Shown here: piece after piece, positions 21,731 through 31,842 of the stretch | How positions within the stretch are numbered: position 1 is the first letter of the stretch | How the letters are laid out: every line of letters starts with the position of its first letter | NCBI GenBank assembly: GCA_021786095.1 | Contig: JAJYNX010000115.1 | Span: forward strand, 1-57,830 | Direction of reading: 5' to 3' | Length of the DNA: 57,830 bases | Origin: Actinomycetes bacterium | GTDB taxonomy: Bacteria > Actinomycetota > Acidimicrobiia > Acidimicrobiales > RAAP-2 | Notes under the pieces: generated by a model | What the model was told of the DNA's origin: nothing | Seen by the model: only the letters and a program-made list of their open reading frames with translations | Databases searched by the model: none | Made by a program: the position numbers and the translations under genes

Positions 21731-22144
21731 GCACCACGCGTAGAGCGCGTCGTAGACGAAGGTGGCGCGTTCCAGCAGTCGGTGATCGTCGGTCTCGACG
21801 TCCAGGCCGCCCACTCCGATCGCCAGGAGGCCCGGACCGAGGGGGTCGGTTTCGAGCTGTCCCGCGACGTCGGCGGCGTGCACCACGTGGGCCAGACGCT
21901 CGAGGGCGGGATCACCGTGCAGGTGGAACTCGTCGATCAGGACCTCGAAGGTGCACTGATCGCCCCGGTGCGCGTACTGGGCGCCGTCCGCGTCGAAGCT
22001 GTGTGCGCCCGTGTCGCGCGCGACCGCGAGCACGTCGGGCGGTGCGACGAAGAGGAACGTCGCGTCGGAATCGATGAAGCGCCGGATCAGCCAGGGGCAG
22101 GCGATGCGGTCGGTCTTGGGACGCGCGCGGGTCACCCACTGCAC
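21716..22144 (-). CDS. ChrB C-terminal-like (chromate-resistance family) protein
   Basis: The 142 aa match the short C-terminal ChrB domain: VTRARPKTDRIACPWLIRRFID, then DADGAQYAHRGDQCTFEVLID, then HHVVHAADVAG-type HVVHAAD. In longer ChrB proteins this domain is linked to chromate resistance, but free-standing copies are widespread and of unclear function. The GTG start at 22144 has AAAGGGG five bases upstream. The longer frame has an implausible N-terminus overlapping the PAC2 gene. It is probably the last gene of the leftward unit from 24095. Confidence 0.75.
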   Translation of the reverse strand: MQWVTRARPKTDRIACPWLIRRFIDSDATFLFVAPPDVLAVARDTGAHSFDADGAQYAHRGDQCTFEVLIDEFHLHGDPALERLAHVVHAADVAGQLETDPLGPGLLAIGVGGLDVETDDHRLLERATFVYDALYAWCAQGA

Positions 22145-22181
22145 GAGGACCCCTTTCGGCCTGGACTGGTTATCGTCATCG

Positions 22182-23060
22182 CTACCCCTCGTCTCGCAGG
22201 AACCGCTCCAACTCGGCGGCGAGCTCGTCGCCGCTCGGCAGCTCCTCGCCGAGCGACGTCCCCTCGGCGTGGTCGGCCACCTGCTCGAGCCGTTCCACCA
22301 TGGCGTGGTGGTCGGCGTTGCCGGCCAGCAGGTCGTCGACGCGCCGGCGGGCCTCGTCGGCCGCGGTGCGCAGGACGCCGGCGTCGAGGGTGAGCCCGGC
22401 GACACTGGCCAACGCGTCGATCAGCGCGGCGGCGGCCTGCGGGTAGGCCATCGACGCGACGTAGTGGGGGACACGCGCCCACAGGGTGATGACGTCGACG
22501 TCTACCTCGGCGAAGCCCAGTTCGAGCGCGGCGGTGATGCCGGCGGGAACCTCGATCTCGCCGGTCACGCTGCCGATGCTCGTCAAGAGGTGGCGGCTCG
22601 CCTCGGGCACCGTGCCGATGATCCGGATCGGGCGCGTGTGGGGCGTCGGCGCCGGGAAGGCGCCCAGCCCCACCGCCAGGCGTACGTCGAAGCGCCCCGC
22701 CGCGTCGGTGACGACGTCGATGAAGTCGCTCCAGTGGAAGTCCGGCTCCGGACCCACGAGGAAGAGCACGTCCGCGCCGTCGCCGTCGCGGCCGTAGCGC
22801 AACTGGATCTCCGGCCAGGTCAGCTCGGTGGTGACACCGTCGACGATACGGGCCATGGGTCGGCGCGCTCGCTGGTCGATGAAGTACTCCGTGTCGAAGG
22901 TGGCCAGCACCTCGGTCGAGAGCGACGACAGCAGCGTGGTGATGGCCGTCGTGGCTCCCAGCCCCGCGTCGATCCAGCCCTCCAGGGCGATGACGAGCAC
23001 GGGCTCGTTGAGGTCGGGATCCGCCAGGAAGATGATGCGATCGTAGATCTCGTCGTCCAT
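22182..23060 (-). CDS. PAC2 family protein
   Basis: The 292 aa follow the PAC2 (proteasome assembly chaperone-like) pattern: NEPVLVIALEGWIDAG near residue 18, DTEYFIDQRARRP, FLVGPEPDFHW near 100, and LWARVPHYVASMAYPQAA near 195. Actinobacteria encode PAC2 proteins whose role is not settled; a link to the bacterial proteasome is proposed by analogy. The start ATG follows the phosphotransferase stop by one or two bases, so the two are coupled. The acidic C-terminal helix (about 250-292) is normal. Confidence 0.88.
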   Translation of the reverse strand: MDDEIYDRIIFLADPDLNEPVLVIALEGWIDAGLGATTAITTLLSSLSTEVLATFDTEYFIDQRARRPMARIVDGVTTELTWPEIQLRYGRDGDGADVLFLVGPEPDFHWSDFIDVVTDAAGRFDVRLAVGLGAFPAPTPHTRPIRIIGTVPEASRHLLTSIGSVTGEIEVPAGITAALELGFAEVDVDVITLWARVPHYVASMAYPQAAAALIDALASVAGLTLDAGVLRTAADEARRRVDDLLAGNADHHAMVERLEQVADHAEGTSLGEELPSGDELAAELERFLRDEG

Positions 23061-24095
23061 CTATGCCTCCAGCATCTCGTTCGCGCGTTGCGCGAGGAGC
23101 GCGATGTGCGCGGGGAACTCCTCCACGCTGCCCTGGTCGCCCGCGGTCGCGCCCGCCCGGTAACGCGCGTAGACGCCCTGAAGGATGCAGGCCAGCTTCC
23201 AGTAGCCGAAGGCTCGATAGTAGGCGACGTCGCCGATGTCCAGGTCGGTGCGCGCGGCGTAGGCGGCCAGCACCTCGTCGCGGCTGGCGAAGCCCTCAGC
23301 CGTGGTGGGCGCCGATCCCAGGAGCGCGGCCGTGGGGTCCTCGGGCTCGGCCCAGTAGTCCAGCAGCAGCCCCACGTCGGCCAGGGGGTCGCCGAGCGTG
23401 CAGATCTCCCAGTCCAGGATCGCGCGCACGTCGCCCTCGTCGTCCAGGACGGTGTTGTCCAGGCGGTAGTCGCCGTGCACGACCGCAACGCGCTGCTGGC
23501 GCGGAATGGTCCGCGCGAGACGGTCGGCCACCGTCTCGACGAGGCCATCGTCGACGTCGTCCTCGACGCGCATCTGCTCGTACTGGGCGCGCCAGCGGCG
23601 GATCTGGCGCTCCACGTAGCCGTCGTGGCGCGCGAGGTCGCCGAGTCCGGCGCGCTCGGGATCGACGTCGTGCAGCCGCGCCAGCGCCGCGGCGAGGTTC
23701 TCGCCGATGCGCGCGCGCGTCGCCACGTCGAAGGCCGCCTCGGCCTGCGCGCGGTCGCGCAGGATGGCCCCCTCGACGAACTCCATCACGTAGAACGGCC
23801 GCTCGTTCACCGACGGGTCCTCGCACAGGGCCAGCGGTCGCGCGACCGGGACGCCCAGTGGCCACAGCGCGGACAGGACGCGGTACTCGCGCACCATGTC
23901 GTGCGCGGTGGGCAGTACGTGGCTGAGGGGCGGCTGGCGCAGCGCCACCGTGCGGTCGTCGGCGTCGCGCACCCGGTAGGTCAGGTTCGAGCGGCCGCCG
24001 GCGATCAGTTCGAAGCGCAGGGGCGGACGCGTCGCGACGTGGCGCGTCATCCACGCCGTCACCCCGGTCTCGTCGATACCCGCGATACGTCCCAC
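23061..24095 (-). CDS. phosphotransferase family protein (APH/ACAD10-like)
   Basis: The 344-aa protein has the kinase-like fold of aminoglycoside/choline phosphotransferases. It shows SNLTYRVRD near residue 38, the catalytic loop VHGDYRLDNTV near 205 and the metal-binding ILDWEICTLGDPLADVG near 225. The extra match to the ACAD10 N-terminal type suggests a small-molecule or acyl-related kinase rather than drug resistance. The GTG start is preceded by TAGCCT six bases upstream and no ribosome binding site, a leaderless pattern. Confidence 0.88.
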   Translation of the reverse strand: MGRIAGIDETGVTAWMTRHVATRPPLRFELIAGGRSNLTYRVRDADDRTVALRQPPLSHVLPTAHDMVREYRVLSALWPLGVPVARPLALCEDPSVNERPFYVMEFVEGAILRDRAQAEAAFDVATRARIGENLAAALARLHDVDPERAGLGDLARHDGYVERQIRRWRAQYEQMRVEDDVDDGLVETVADRLARTIPRQQRVAVVHGDYRLDNTVLDDEGDVRAILDWEICTLGDPLADVGLLLDYWAEPEDPTAALLGSAPTTAEGFASRDEVLAAYAARTDLDIGDVAYYRAFGYWKLACILQGVYARYRAGATAGDQGSVEEFPAHIALLAQRANEMLEA

Positions 24096-24101
24096 GACGC
24101 G

Positions 24102-24107
24102 AGGCTA
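24102..24107 (-). promoter_or_regulatory. leaderless-type -10 box of phosphotransferase gene
   Basis: TAGCCT on the minus strand lies 6 bases before the GTG start. It shares the 66-base divergent region with the thioredoxin gene promoter. Confidence 0.55.
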
Positions 24108-24148
24108 ACAGCGGGTCGTCGCCCCGATCCCGACGCCTGGCGGACCGG

Positions 24149-24154
24149 TAGAGT
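24149..24154 (+). promoter_or_regulatory. leaderless-type -10 box of thioredoxin gene
   Basis: TAGAGT lies 7 bases before the GTG start with no ribosome binding site between. Confidence 0.55.
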
Positions 24155-24161
24155 GGGTCTC

Positions 24162-24866
24162 GTGAGTGATGTCACCGACGCCACCTTCGCGACCGCAGTC
24201 CTGGAGCGCTCGAAGACCGTGCCGGTGGTCGTGGACCTGTGGGCCACGTGGTGCGGCCCGTGCCGCACGCTGAGCCCGATCATCGAGAAGGTGATCGGCG
24301 AGACCAACGGCGCGGTGGAACTGGCCAAGATCGACGTGGACGCGAACCCCCAGGTGGCCCAGGCCTTCGCGGTGCAGTCGATCCCGTCGGTCTTCGCGCT
24401 GCGCGACGCTCAGGTGGTCGACTCCTTCGTGGGGGCGCTGCCCGAGGCGGCCGTGCGCGAGTTCGTGAAGAAGTTGGCGCCCGGCGCGTCGGTGATCGAT
24501 CAGCTGATCGCGGCGGGTGACGAGGCCTCGTTGCGTCGGGCGCTCGAGTTGGACCCCGGTCACGTCGACGCCGCGGTGGCCCTGGCCGAGCTGCTCGTCG
24601 GCGGGGGCCGCCTCGACGACGCCGAGGCCGTGCTGACGCCGTTCGCGCAGACGTTGCCCGCCAAGACCGTGCTGGCGCGCGTACGCCTCGCGCGCAGCGG
24701 CGTCACGCTGGGCGGGGACATCGACCTCACCCTCGAGCACCTGCTCGCCCAGACGGCGGTCGACCCGTCGGCGAAGGAGAACCTGCTGGCCCTGCTCGAC
24801 GCCCTCGGCCCCGACGACCCGCGCTACGTCTCGTTTCGCCGTCGTCTGGCCAGCCAGCTCTACTAG
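24162..24866 (+). CDS. thioredoxin-domain co-chaperone (YbbN/CnoX-like)
   Basis: A 234-aa protein with a thioredoxin domain carrying WCGPC near residue 31, the cis-Pro loop IPSVF near 75, and a C-terminal tetratricopeptide-like region (DEASLRRALELDPGHVDAAVALAEL). This is the YbbN/CnoX layout: a thioredoxin-fold holdase that protects proteins from oxidation. The active-site CxxC is complete, unlike E. coli YbbN. The GTG at 24162 was chosen because of the -10 box. A much longer frame upstream is antisense to three genes and is not coding. Confidence 0.9.
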   Translation: MSDVTDATFATAVLERSKTVPVVVDLWATWCGPCRTLSPIIEKVIGETNGAVELAKIDVDANPQVAQAFAVQSIPSVFALRDAQVVDSFVGALPEAAVREFVKKLAPGASVIDQLIAAGDEASLRRALELDPGHVDAAVALAELLVGGGRLDDAEAVLTPFAQTLPAKTVLARVRLARSGVTLGGDIDLTLEHLLAQTAVDPSAKENLLALLDALGPDDPRYVSFRRRLASQLY

Positions 24867-25738
24867 TGCGGGCCTATCGGGCGGCGGCGCCGATCATCCT
24901 CGACGTCGGGGAGAGGTCGATCGACGTCACGACGCGGGCGCTGGTGATGGGAATCTTGAATCGCACGCGCGACTCGTTCTACGCGCCCGCGGCCACCTAC
25001 GACCTCGACGCGCTGTTCGCCCGCGCGGAGACGCTGGTGCGTGACGGGGCGGACCTGCTGGACATCGGAGGGGTCAAGGCCGGCCCCGGCGACGAGGTGG
25101 ACGAGACCGAGGAGCTGGACCGCGTGGTGCCGGTGGTCGCCGAGCTGCGCCGGCGCTTCGACGTCCCGATCAGCGTGGACACCTGGCGCGCGTCGGTCGC
25201 CGCCGCCTGCTTCGCCGAGGGCGCCGCGCTGGGCAACGACATCAGCGGCTTCGCCGACCCCGACTACCTGCCGGCCGCGGCCGCGGCGGGAGCCACGGTG
25301 GTGGCGACCCACATCCGCCTGCGCCCGCGCGTCGCCGACCCCACGCCCCACTACGACGACGTCACGGCCACCGTGCGCGACTTCCTGATCGAACGCCGCG
25401 CGCGGGCCCTCGCCGCGGGGGTCGGCGAGCGGCGCGTGATTCTCGACGCTGGGCTCGACCTGGGCAAGACCGCTCGCCAGTCCCTCGAACTGCTGCGCCG
25501 CTCCGACGAGCTGGCGGCCCTGGGCTCGCCCCTGCTGCTCTCGGCGTCCAACAAGGGCTTTCTCGGGGCGCTGTTCGATCAGCCGGTCGGCGAGCGGCGC
25601 GAGGCCTCGCTGGCCGCCGCCGCCCTCGGGATCACGTCGGGCTGTCGCGTGCTGCGCGTGCACGACGTCGCGGGCACGGTACGGGTTCGCGACACCCTGG
25701 CCGCGGTGCTGGCGGCGCAGTCGGGGACGCCCGGGTGA
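24866..25738 (+). CDS. dihydropteroate synthase-like protein (FolP2 type)
   Basis: The 290-aa TIM barrel belongs to the dihydropteroate synthase family, but in the FolP2 branch. Motifs read MGILNRTRDSFY near residue 28 and DLLDIGGVKAGPG near 66, where catalytic FolP1 has N-x-TPDSF and DIGGESTRPG. SVDTWR (near 93), ND in GNDISGF and SNKGF are present. Mycobacterial FolP2 proteins of this type lack synthase activity, so a true folate role is doubtful. The GTG overlaps the thioredoxin stop by one base and its own stop overlaps holA. Confidence 0.88.
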   Translation: MRAYRAAAPIILDVGERSIDVTTRALVMGILNRTRDSFYAPAATYDLDALFARAETLVRDGADLLDIGGVKAGPGDEVDETEELDRVVPVVAELRRRFDVPISVDTWRASVAAACFAEGAALGNDISGFADPDYLPAAAAAGATVVATHIRLRPRVADPTPHYDDVTATVRDFLIERRARALAAGVGERRVILDAGLDLGKTARQSLELLRRSDELAALGSPLLLSASNKGFLGALFDQPVGERREASLAAAALGITSGCRVLRVHDVAGTVRVRDTLAAVLAAQSGTPG

Positions 25739-26745
25739 CGGGGTCGAGCGTCGCGGTGGTGGGTGCTGACCCCACGATGGTCGACGATGAGGTGCGTCTG
25801 GTCATCGGCGAGGCGTTGGACGGGCTGGACGCGGCGTTCGCGCTGGAGGACCTGACCGCGGGGTCCGGCGACGGCGAGGCGGGAGCGATCATTGCGCGGG
25901 TCATGGACGCGCTGACGACGCCGCCCCTGCTCAGCGATCGGCGGGTGGTCGTGGTCCGTGACGCCCAAGCCCTGAGCGCCGAGGAGAGCCGGCCGCTGCT
26001 CGAATGGCTGGCGGCGCCGACGACGACCGCCACCCTCGTGCTGGGCGTCGTGGGGACGCGTAGCCACCGGCTGGTGGGCGCCGTCGCCGACGTGCGCCTC
26101 GTGGCGGTGGGCACGCGCCCGGCCGAGCGGGTGGCCTTCGTGGCGGACACGTTGGCGCGTCACGGCCTGCAGGTCGAGCGCTCGGTGGCCCAGCGCGTCG
26201 CCGAGCGGATCGGCGACGACGTGGCGCGCACGGACGCCCTGGCGCGCACCCTGGCGTCGATCTACGGGACGGCGACGCTGGGCTTCGCCCAGATCGAGCC
26301 GTACCTCGGCGCGGCCGGCGACGTGCCCGAGTGGGACCTCACCGACGCGATCGACGCGGGCGACGTGCGTCGCGCCGTGGTGGTGGCGCGGCGCATGCTC
26401 GACTCGCGCAGCCGCGTGGGGGTGCAGATCATCGGCTCGCTGTCGCGTCATTTCCTGCGCATGGCGCGCGTGGAGGGTGCGGGGCTGACCAGCGACGCGC
26501 AGGCCGCCGACCTGCTCGGCGTGAAGCCCTATCCGGCGGGCAAGGCGCTGCGCCAGGCGGAGCGGCTCGGGGGAGAGCGACTGCGCGCGTCGGTGCACCT
26601 GATCGCGCGCGCCGATCTCGACCTGAAGGGTGCGGTGAGCTACGGCGGGCGCGACGCCGAGGGCGATCGGGACCCGACGGAACTGACGGTGATCGAGGTG
26701 CTGGTGGCTCGCCTGGCCACCCTGGCGCGCGCCGCGCGCCGGTAG
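25735..26745 (+). CDS. holA: DNA polymerase III delta subunit (HolA)
   Basis: The delta subunit loads the sliding clamp in the clamp-loader complex. The 336 aa show the divergent delta features: an N-terminal domain with FALEDLTAG and PPLLSDRRVVVVRDAQALS, an EIEKLALY-equivalent region, FAQIEPYLG, and the C-terminal collar LDSRSRVGVQIIGSLSRHFLRMARV. Its position beside rpsT and lepA is the usual actinobacterial order. GTG overlaps the upstream TGA. It ends one base before the convergent rpsT stop. Confidence 0.9.
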   Translation: MTGSSVAVVGADPTMVDDEVRLVIGEALDGLDAAFALEDLTAGSGDGEAGAIIARVMDALTTPPLLSDRRVVVVRDAQALSAEESRPLLEWLAAPTTTATLVLGVVGTRSHRLVGAVADVRLVAVGTRPAERVAFVADTLARHGLQVERSVAQRVAERIGDDVARTDALARTLASIYGTATLGFAQIEPYLGAAGDVPEWDLTDAIDAGDVRRAVVVARRMLDSRSRVGVQIIGSLSRHFLRMARVEGAGLTSDAQAADLLGVKPYPAGKALRQAERLGGERLRASVHLIARADLDLKGAVSYGGRDAEGDRDPTELTVIEVLVARLATLARAARR

Positions 26746-26746
26746 G

Positions 26747-27010
26747 CTAGGCCTCGGCGCGCAGGGCGTTCACGCGGCGCATCAGGCCGCTCTTCTTGTT
26801 GGCGGCCTGGTTCTTGTGGATGATGCCCTTGGCCGCCGCCTTGTCGATGCGCTTGATGGCCGTGCGCAGTGCCAGCTCCTCGTTCTCGCTGCCCACCGCG
26901 GCCACCGCGGTCTTGGTGCGCGTGCGGATCTCGGACTTGACGGCCTTGTTGCGCTCGCGGTCGACCACGTTCTGCTTGTTGCGCTTGATCTGGCTCTTGA
27001 TGTTGGCCAC
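26747..27010 (-). CDS. rpsT: 30S ribosomal protein S20
   Basis: The 87-aa basic helical protein starts at the GTG of [14 protein letters not shown] and ends [16 protein letters not shown], the standard S20 pattern. It binds 16S rRNA in the small subunit. GAGGTAG precedes the GTG, and a TAATCT box lies at 27055-27060 on the same strand, so it has a leader of roughly 38 bases. The leader contains a 16-base perfect palindrome. Confidence 0.97.
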   Translation of the reverse strand: MANIKSQIKRNKQNVVDRERNKAVKSEIRTRTKTAVAAVGSENEELALRTAIKRIDKAAAKGIIHKNQAANKKSGLMRRVNALRAEA

Positions 27011-27028
27011 GGCTACCTCGTTCGTCGT

Positions 27029-27044
27029 GCGCCGGATCCGGCGC
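27029..27044. repeat. 16-base perfect palindrome in rpsT leader
   Basis: GCGCCGGATCCGGCGC sits between the rpsT -10 box and its start codon, in the divergent rpsT/lepA region. It may act in S20 leader control or as an operator. Confidence 0.45.
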
Positions 27045-27098
27045 GGGCTGTTCAAGATTAGCAGGCGGCGCCGGATCCCCCTCGGCGCGGGGCGACGG

Positions 27099-27104
27099 TA
27101 GCCT
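27099..27104 (+). promoter_or_regulatory. -10 box of lepA
   Basis: TAGCCT lies 9 bases before the lepA GTG with no ribosome binding site, implying a leader of only a few bases. Confidence 0.5.
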
Positions 27105-27113
27105 GACTACACC

Positions 27114-28919
<1,806 letters not shown>

Positions 28920-28941
28920 AACGCCGGCGTCCCGGAGCGAC

Positions 28942-28968
28942 TTGGCACTCGGTAGAATCGAGTGCCAA
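28942..28968. promoter_or_regulatory. CIRCE operator (HrcA binding site)
   Basis: TTGGCACTC and GAGTGCCAA pair perfectly around a 9-base spacer, the standard CIRCE form. The spacer contains TAGAAT at 28953-28958, a good -10 box, so bound HrcA would cover the promoter directly. The inverted repeat ends 12 bases before the hrcA ATG. Confidence 0.92.
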
Positions 28969-28980
28969 CGAGGAGGCACC

Positions 28981-30024
28981 ATGGTCCGTCACAGCGCGAC
29001 CCAACCGGGGGAGGAGCTCGACAGCCGCAAGGCCACGATTCTCGAGGCGGTCGTCTCGGAGTACGTCGACACCGCCCAGCCGGTCGGCTCGTCGTCGGTG
29101 GCGGCCACCGCGGACCTGGACGTGTCGCCCGCGACGGTGCGCTCCGAGATGGTCACCCTCGAGCGCGAGGGCTACCTCGCCCAGCCGCACACCTCGGCCG
29201 GGCGGGTGCCGACCGACAAGGGCTACCGCTACTTCGTCGATCACCTGCGCGCCGGCACCATCGGACCCGTCCAGCAGCAGCAGATTCGCGAGTTCTTCAC
29301 GAACGTGCGCGGCGAGGTCCAGGAGGTGCTGGAACAGACCTCGAACCTGCTGACGCGCCTGACGAGCTACACGTCGGTGGTGGTCGGCGGCGGTCACACG
29401 CACGCGACGGTGCTCAGCGTACAGCTCGTCAACCTCGACGCGCGCCACCAGCTGCTGGTCACGGTGTTCTCCGACGGCACCGTGCTGAAGCACAACGTGC
29501 GCAGCACCTTCGCCGCGACGCACGTGGACGTGGCCGAGGCGTCGCGACAGCTGAACGCGCTGCTCATCGGCACCTCGCTGGACAGCCGGGTCCAGGTGCC
29601 CTCGCGCCACGACCACGTGGCGACCCTGGTGCGCGAGGCGGTCGCCGAACTGCACGCCCAGGCGCCCACGTTCGACGGTGAGCAGGTGTTCATCGGCGGG
29701 TCGTCCAAGGTGGCCGAGTCCTTCGACGGCGTGGAGACAGTCCGTCAGGTCCTGGCGATCCTGGAGCAGGAGCTGCTCGTCGTGACCCTGGTCGAGGACA
29801 TCCTCGACCAGGGGCTGTCGGTCGCCATCGGCTCGGAGCACGGCTACGAGCCGTTGGCCTCGTGCGCGCTGATCGTGGCGCCCATTAGTGTTGACGGCGA
29901 GCCGGCGGGGGCGGTGGGACTGCTCGGGCCGACGCGCATGAAGTATCGCGAGGCGATGGCCGCCGCGCGGGTGGTGTCCGAGCACCTCACACGACATCTC
30001 TCGGGTGAGGATGAGCGTGACTAG
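28981..30024 (+). CDS. hrcA: heat-inducible transcription repressor HrcA
   Basis: HrcA represses heat-shock genes through CIRCE and is folded by GroE. The 347 aa have the N-terminal winged helix (SRKATILEAVVSEYVDTAQPVGSSSV), the TSAGRVPTDKGYRYFVD motif near residue 70, and the GAF-like domain with ILEQELLVVT. GAGGAGG precedes the ATG. The gene is directly preceded by its own CIRCE, so it autoregulates. It overlaps dnaJ by 14 bases. Confidence 0.97.
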   Translation: MVRHSATQPGEELDSRKATILEAVVSEYVDTAQPVGSSSVAATADLDVSPATVRSEMVTLEREGYLAQPHTSAGRVPTDKGYRYFVDHLRAGTIGPVQQQQIREFFTNVRGEVQEVLEQTSNLLTRLTSYTSVVVGGGHTHATVLSVQLVNLDARHQLLVTVFSDGTVLKHNVRSTFAATHVDVAEASRQLNALLIGTSLDSRVQVPSRHDHVATLVREAVAELHAQAPTFDGEQVFIGGSSKVAESFDGVETVRQVLAILEQELLVVTLVEDILDQGLSVAIGSEHGYEPLASCALIVAPISVDGEPAGAVGLLGPTRMKYREAMAAARVVSEHLTRHLSGEDERD

Positions 30025-31114
30025 CCCCGATCTGTACGCGGTGCTCGAGGTGGGCCGTGACGCGTCGCCCGATGAGCTGAAGCGGGCGTACCGCCGGCTG
30101 GCCCGCGCCTACCACCCCGACGCGAACCCCGACGACCCCGCGGCGGAGGCTCGCTTCAAGGAGGTCTCCCAGGCCTACGAAATCCTCTCGGACCCCGAGC
30201 GACGGGCGAACTACGACCGCTTCGGATCGGACACGGGGCCCGGTGGCCCCTTCGACGCCGGCTCGGTGCAGGACATCTTCGACATGTTCTTCGGCGGCAT
30301 GGGGGGGCGCGCCGGCACCCGACGGGGTCCCCAGCCGGGGCCCGACGCCGAGGTCGCCCTGGAGATCACCCTCGACGAGGCGGCCTTCGGGGCCACGCGC
30401 GAGATGACGCTGACGATGGCTCAGCGTTGCGACACCTGCGGGGGTAGCGGCTGCGCGGTGGGCACGTCGCCGACGACCTGCCCCGAGTGCGGCGGTGCCG
30501 GCGAGGTGCGCCGCGTGCGCAACTCGATCCTGGGACAGATGGTCACCGCGACGGTGTGTCCCCGCTGCGCCGGCGTGGGCACGATCATCGAGTCCCCCTG
30601 CGCCGACTGCCGCGGCGAGGGGCGGCGCAACGTCACGACCACCTTCAGCGTGCACGTGCCGGCCGGCGTCGAGGACGGGTCCACGCTGCGCCTGGCCGAG
30701 CGGGGTCCGGCCGGGCTGCGCGGTGGACCGAACGGCCGGCTCTTCGTGCACCTGGTCGTGCGGCCCGACGACCGCTTCGAGCGAGTGGGCGACGATCTGC
30801 ACCACGAGGCGCACGTGGCCTTCACCCAGGCGGCGCTAGGGGCCACCATCGAGGTGCCCACGCTGCGCGGCAGCGTCACGGTGGACGTCGCGCCCGGCAG
30901 CGCCAACGGCACGGTGCATCGCGTGCGCCACGAGGGCGTCGAGCATCTCCACGGTCGCGGCCGTGGCGACCTGTACGTGCACCTGGTGGTGGACGTGCCC
31001 GAGGAGCTCGACGAGACGTCGAGCGACCTGCTGCGCCAACTGGCCCAGCACCGGGGCGAGGAGGTGCGTCCCGCCGCCGGTCGCTTCGCCCGGCACCGGG
31101 GGGCCAAGCGGTGA
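30011..31114 (+). CDS. dnaJ: chaperone protein DnaJ
   Basis: A type I DnaJ that stimulates DnaK. The J domain has HPD in AYHPDANPDD near residue 36, then a Gly/Phe region (about 75-105). The zinc centre follows with four CxxCxGxG-type repeats: CDTCGGSG, CPECGGAG, CPRCAGVG and CADCRGEG. The substrate-binding C-terminal domain completes it. The ATG at 30011 sits in the tail of hrcA; GTG 30005 and 30017 are alternatives. No dnaK or grpE is nearby, which fits a DnaJ2-type gene paired with hrcA. Confidence 0.96.
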   Translation: MSVTSPDLYAVLEVGRDASPDELKRAYRRLARAYHPDANPDDPAAEARFKEVSQAYEILSDPERRANYDRFGSDTGPGGPFDAGSVQDIFDMFFGGMGGRAGTRRGPQPGPDAEVALEITLDEAAFGATREMTLTMAQRCDTCGGSGCAVGTSPTTCPECGGAGEVRRVRNSILGQMVTATVCPRCAGVGTIIESPCADCRGEGRRNVTTTFSVHVPAGVEDGSTLRLAERGPAGLRGGPNGRLFVHLVVRPDDRFERVGDDLHHEAHVAFTQAALGATIEVPTLRGSVTVDVAPGSANGTVHRVRHEGVEHLHGRGRGDLYVHLVVDVPEELDETSSDLLRQLAQHRGEEVRPAAGRFARHRGAKR

Positions 31115-31842
31115 CGCTGGTGGCCTGGCCCCGACGCGTGGGGGCCCTGACGCAACTGGCGGTGGAGGACCCGGCGCACCCGGTGTTGTCGCGCGACGCG
31201 CACCACCACCTGCGCGCCGTGCTGCGCGCGCGCGACGGCGAGGAGGTGGTGGTCACCGACGGGCGCGGGGCGTGGTCGTTCTGTGAGGTCACCGCGAGCG
31301 GGCTGACGCGGGTGAGCGAGGTGGTCGTCGACCCCGCGGCGCCGGCGACGACGCTCTACCTGGCGCCGCTGAAGGGGGACCGCGCGGAGCGAAGCGTCGC
31401 CCAGGCGACCGAACTCGGCGTCGGCACCATCGTGCCGCTGTTGAGCGAGCACGTGGTCGTGCGCTGGCGCGGCGAGGCGCGCGACAAGGTGCTGGCGCGC
31501 TGGCGGCGGATCGCGCGCGAGGCGTGCGGCCAGTGCCGACGGACGTACTTCCCAGTGGTGGCGGATCCCGTCGGGGTGGGGCGCGTCCCCGGCGACGTCG
31601 CGGTCGCCGATCCCGCAGGGGACCCCGACTGGAGTGGGTGCACCAGCGTGGCCGTCGGACCGGAGGGGGGCTGGGCCCCGGACGAGTGGGGCCCGCAGCA
31701 CCGGCGGTTGTCCCTCGGGCCGACGGTGCTGCGCGCCGACACCGCGGCGGTCGTGGCGGCCGCCCTGGTGTCCTTCGCGGCGGGCGACTGGGGCTTTTCG
31801 CTGCGCGGGTCGAGAATGGGTAAAGATGAGGGCACCACATGA
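31111..31842 (+). CDS. rsmE: 16S rRNA m3U1498 methyltransferase RsmE
   Basis: RsmE methylates N3 of U1498 of 16S rRNA. The 243 aa show the SPOUT trefoil-knot signature: DRAERSVAQATELGVGTIVPL, then SVAVGPEGGWAPDEW, then LGPTVLRADTAAVVA. The N-terminal PUA-like part has DAHHHLRAVLRARDGEEVVV. GTG overlaps the dnaJ stop (GTGA), as in many actinobacteria where rsmE follows dnaJ. Nothing is missing from the catalytic knot. Confidence 0.95.
   Translation: MTLVAWPRRVGALTQLAVEDPAHPVLSRDAHHHLRAVLRARDGEEVVVTDGRGAWSFCEVTASGLTRVSEVVVDPAAPATTLYLAPLKGDRAERSVAQATELGVGTIVPLLSEHVVVRWRGEARDKVLARWRRIAREACGQCRRTYFPVVADPVGVGRVPGDVAVADPAGDPDWSGCTSVAVGPEGGWAPDEWGPQHRRLSLGPTVLRADTAAVVAAALVSFAAGDWGFSLRGSRMGKDEGTT

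Noticed and set aside
22011-24161. Long open frame (to 24866) upstream of the thioredoxin gene
   Set aside because: It is antisense to the ChrB-like, PAC2 and phosphotransferase genes, a product of GC-rich composition. Only 24162-24866 shows protein features.
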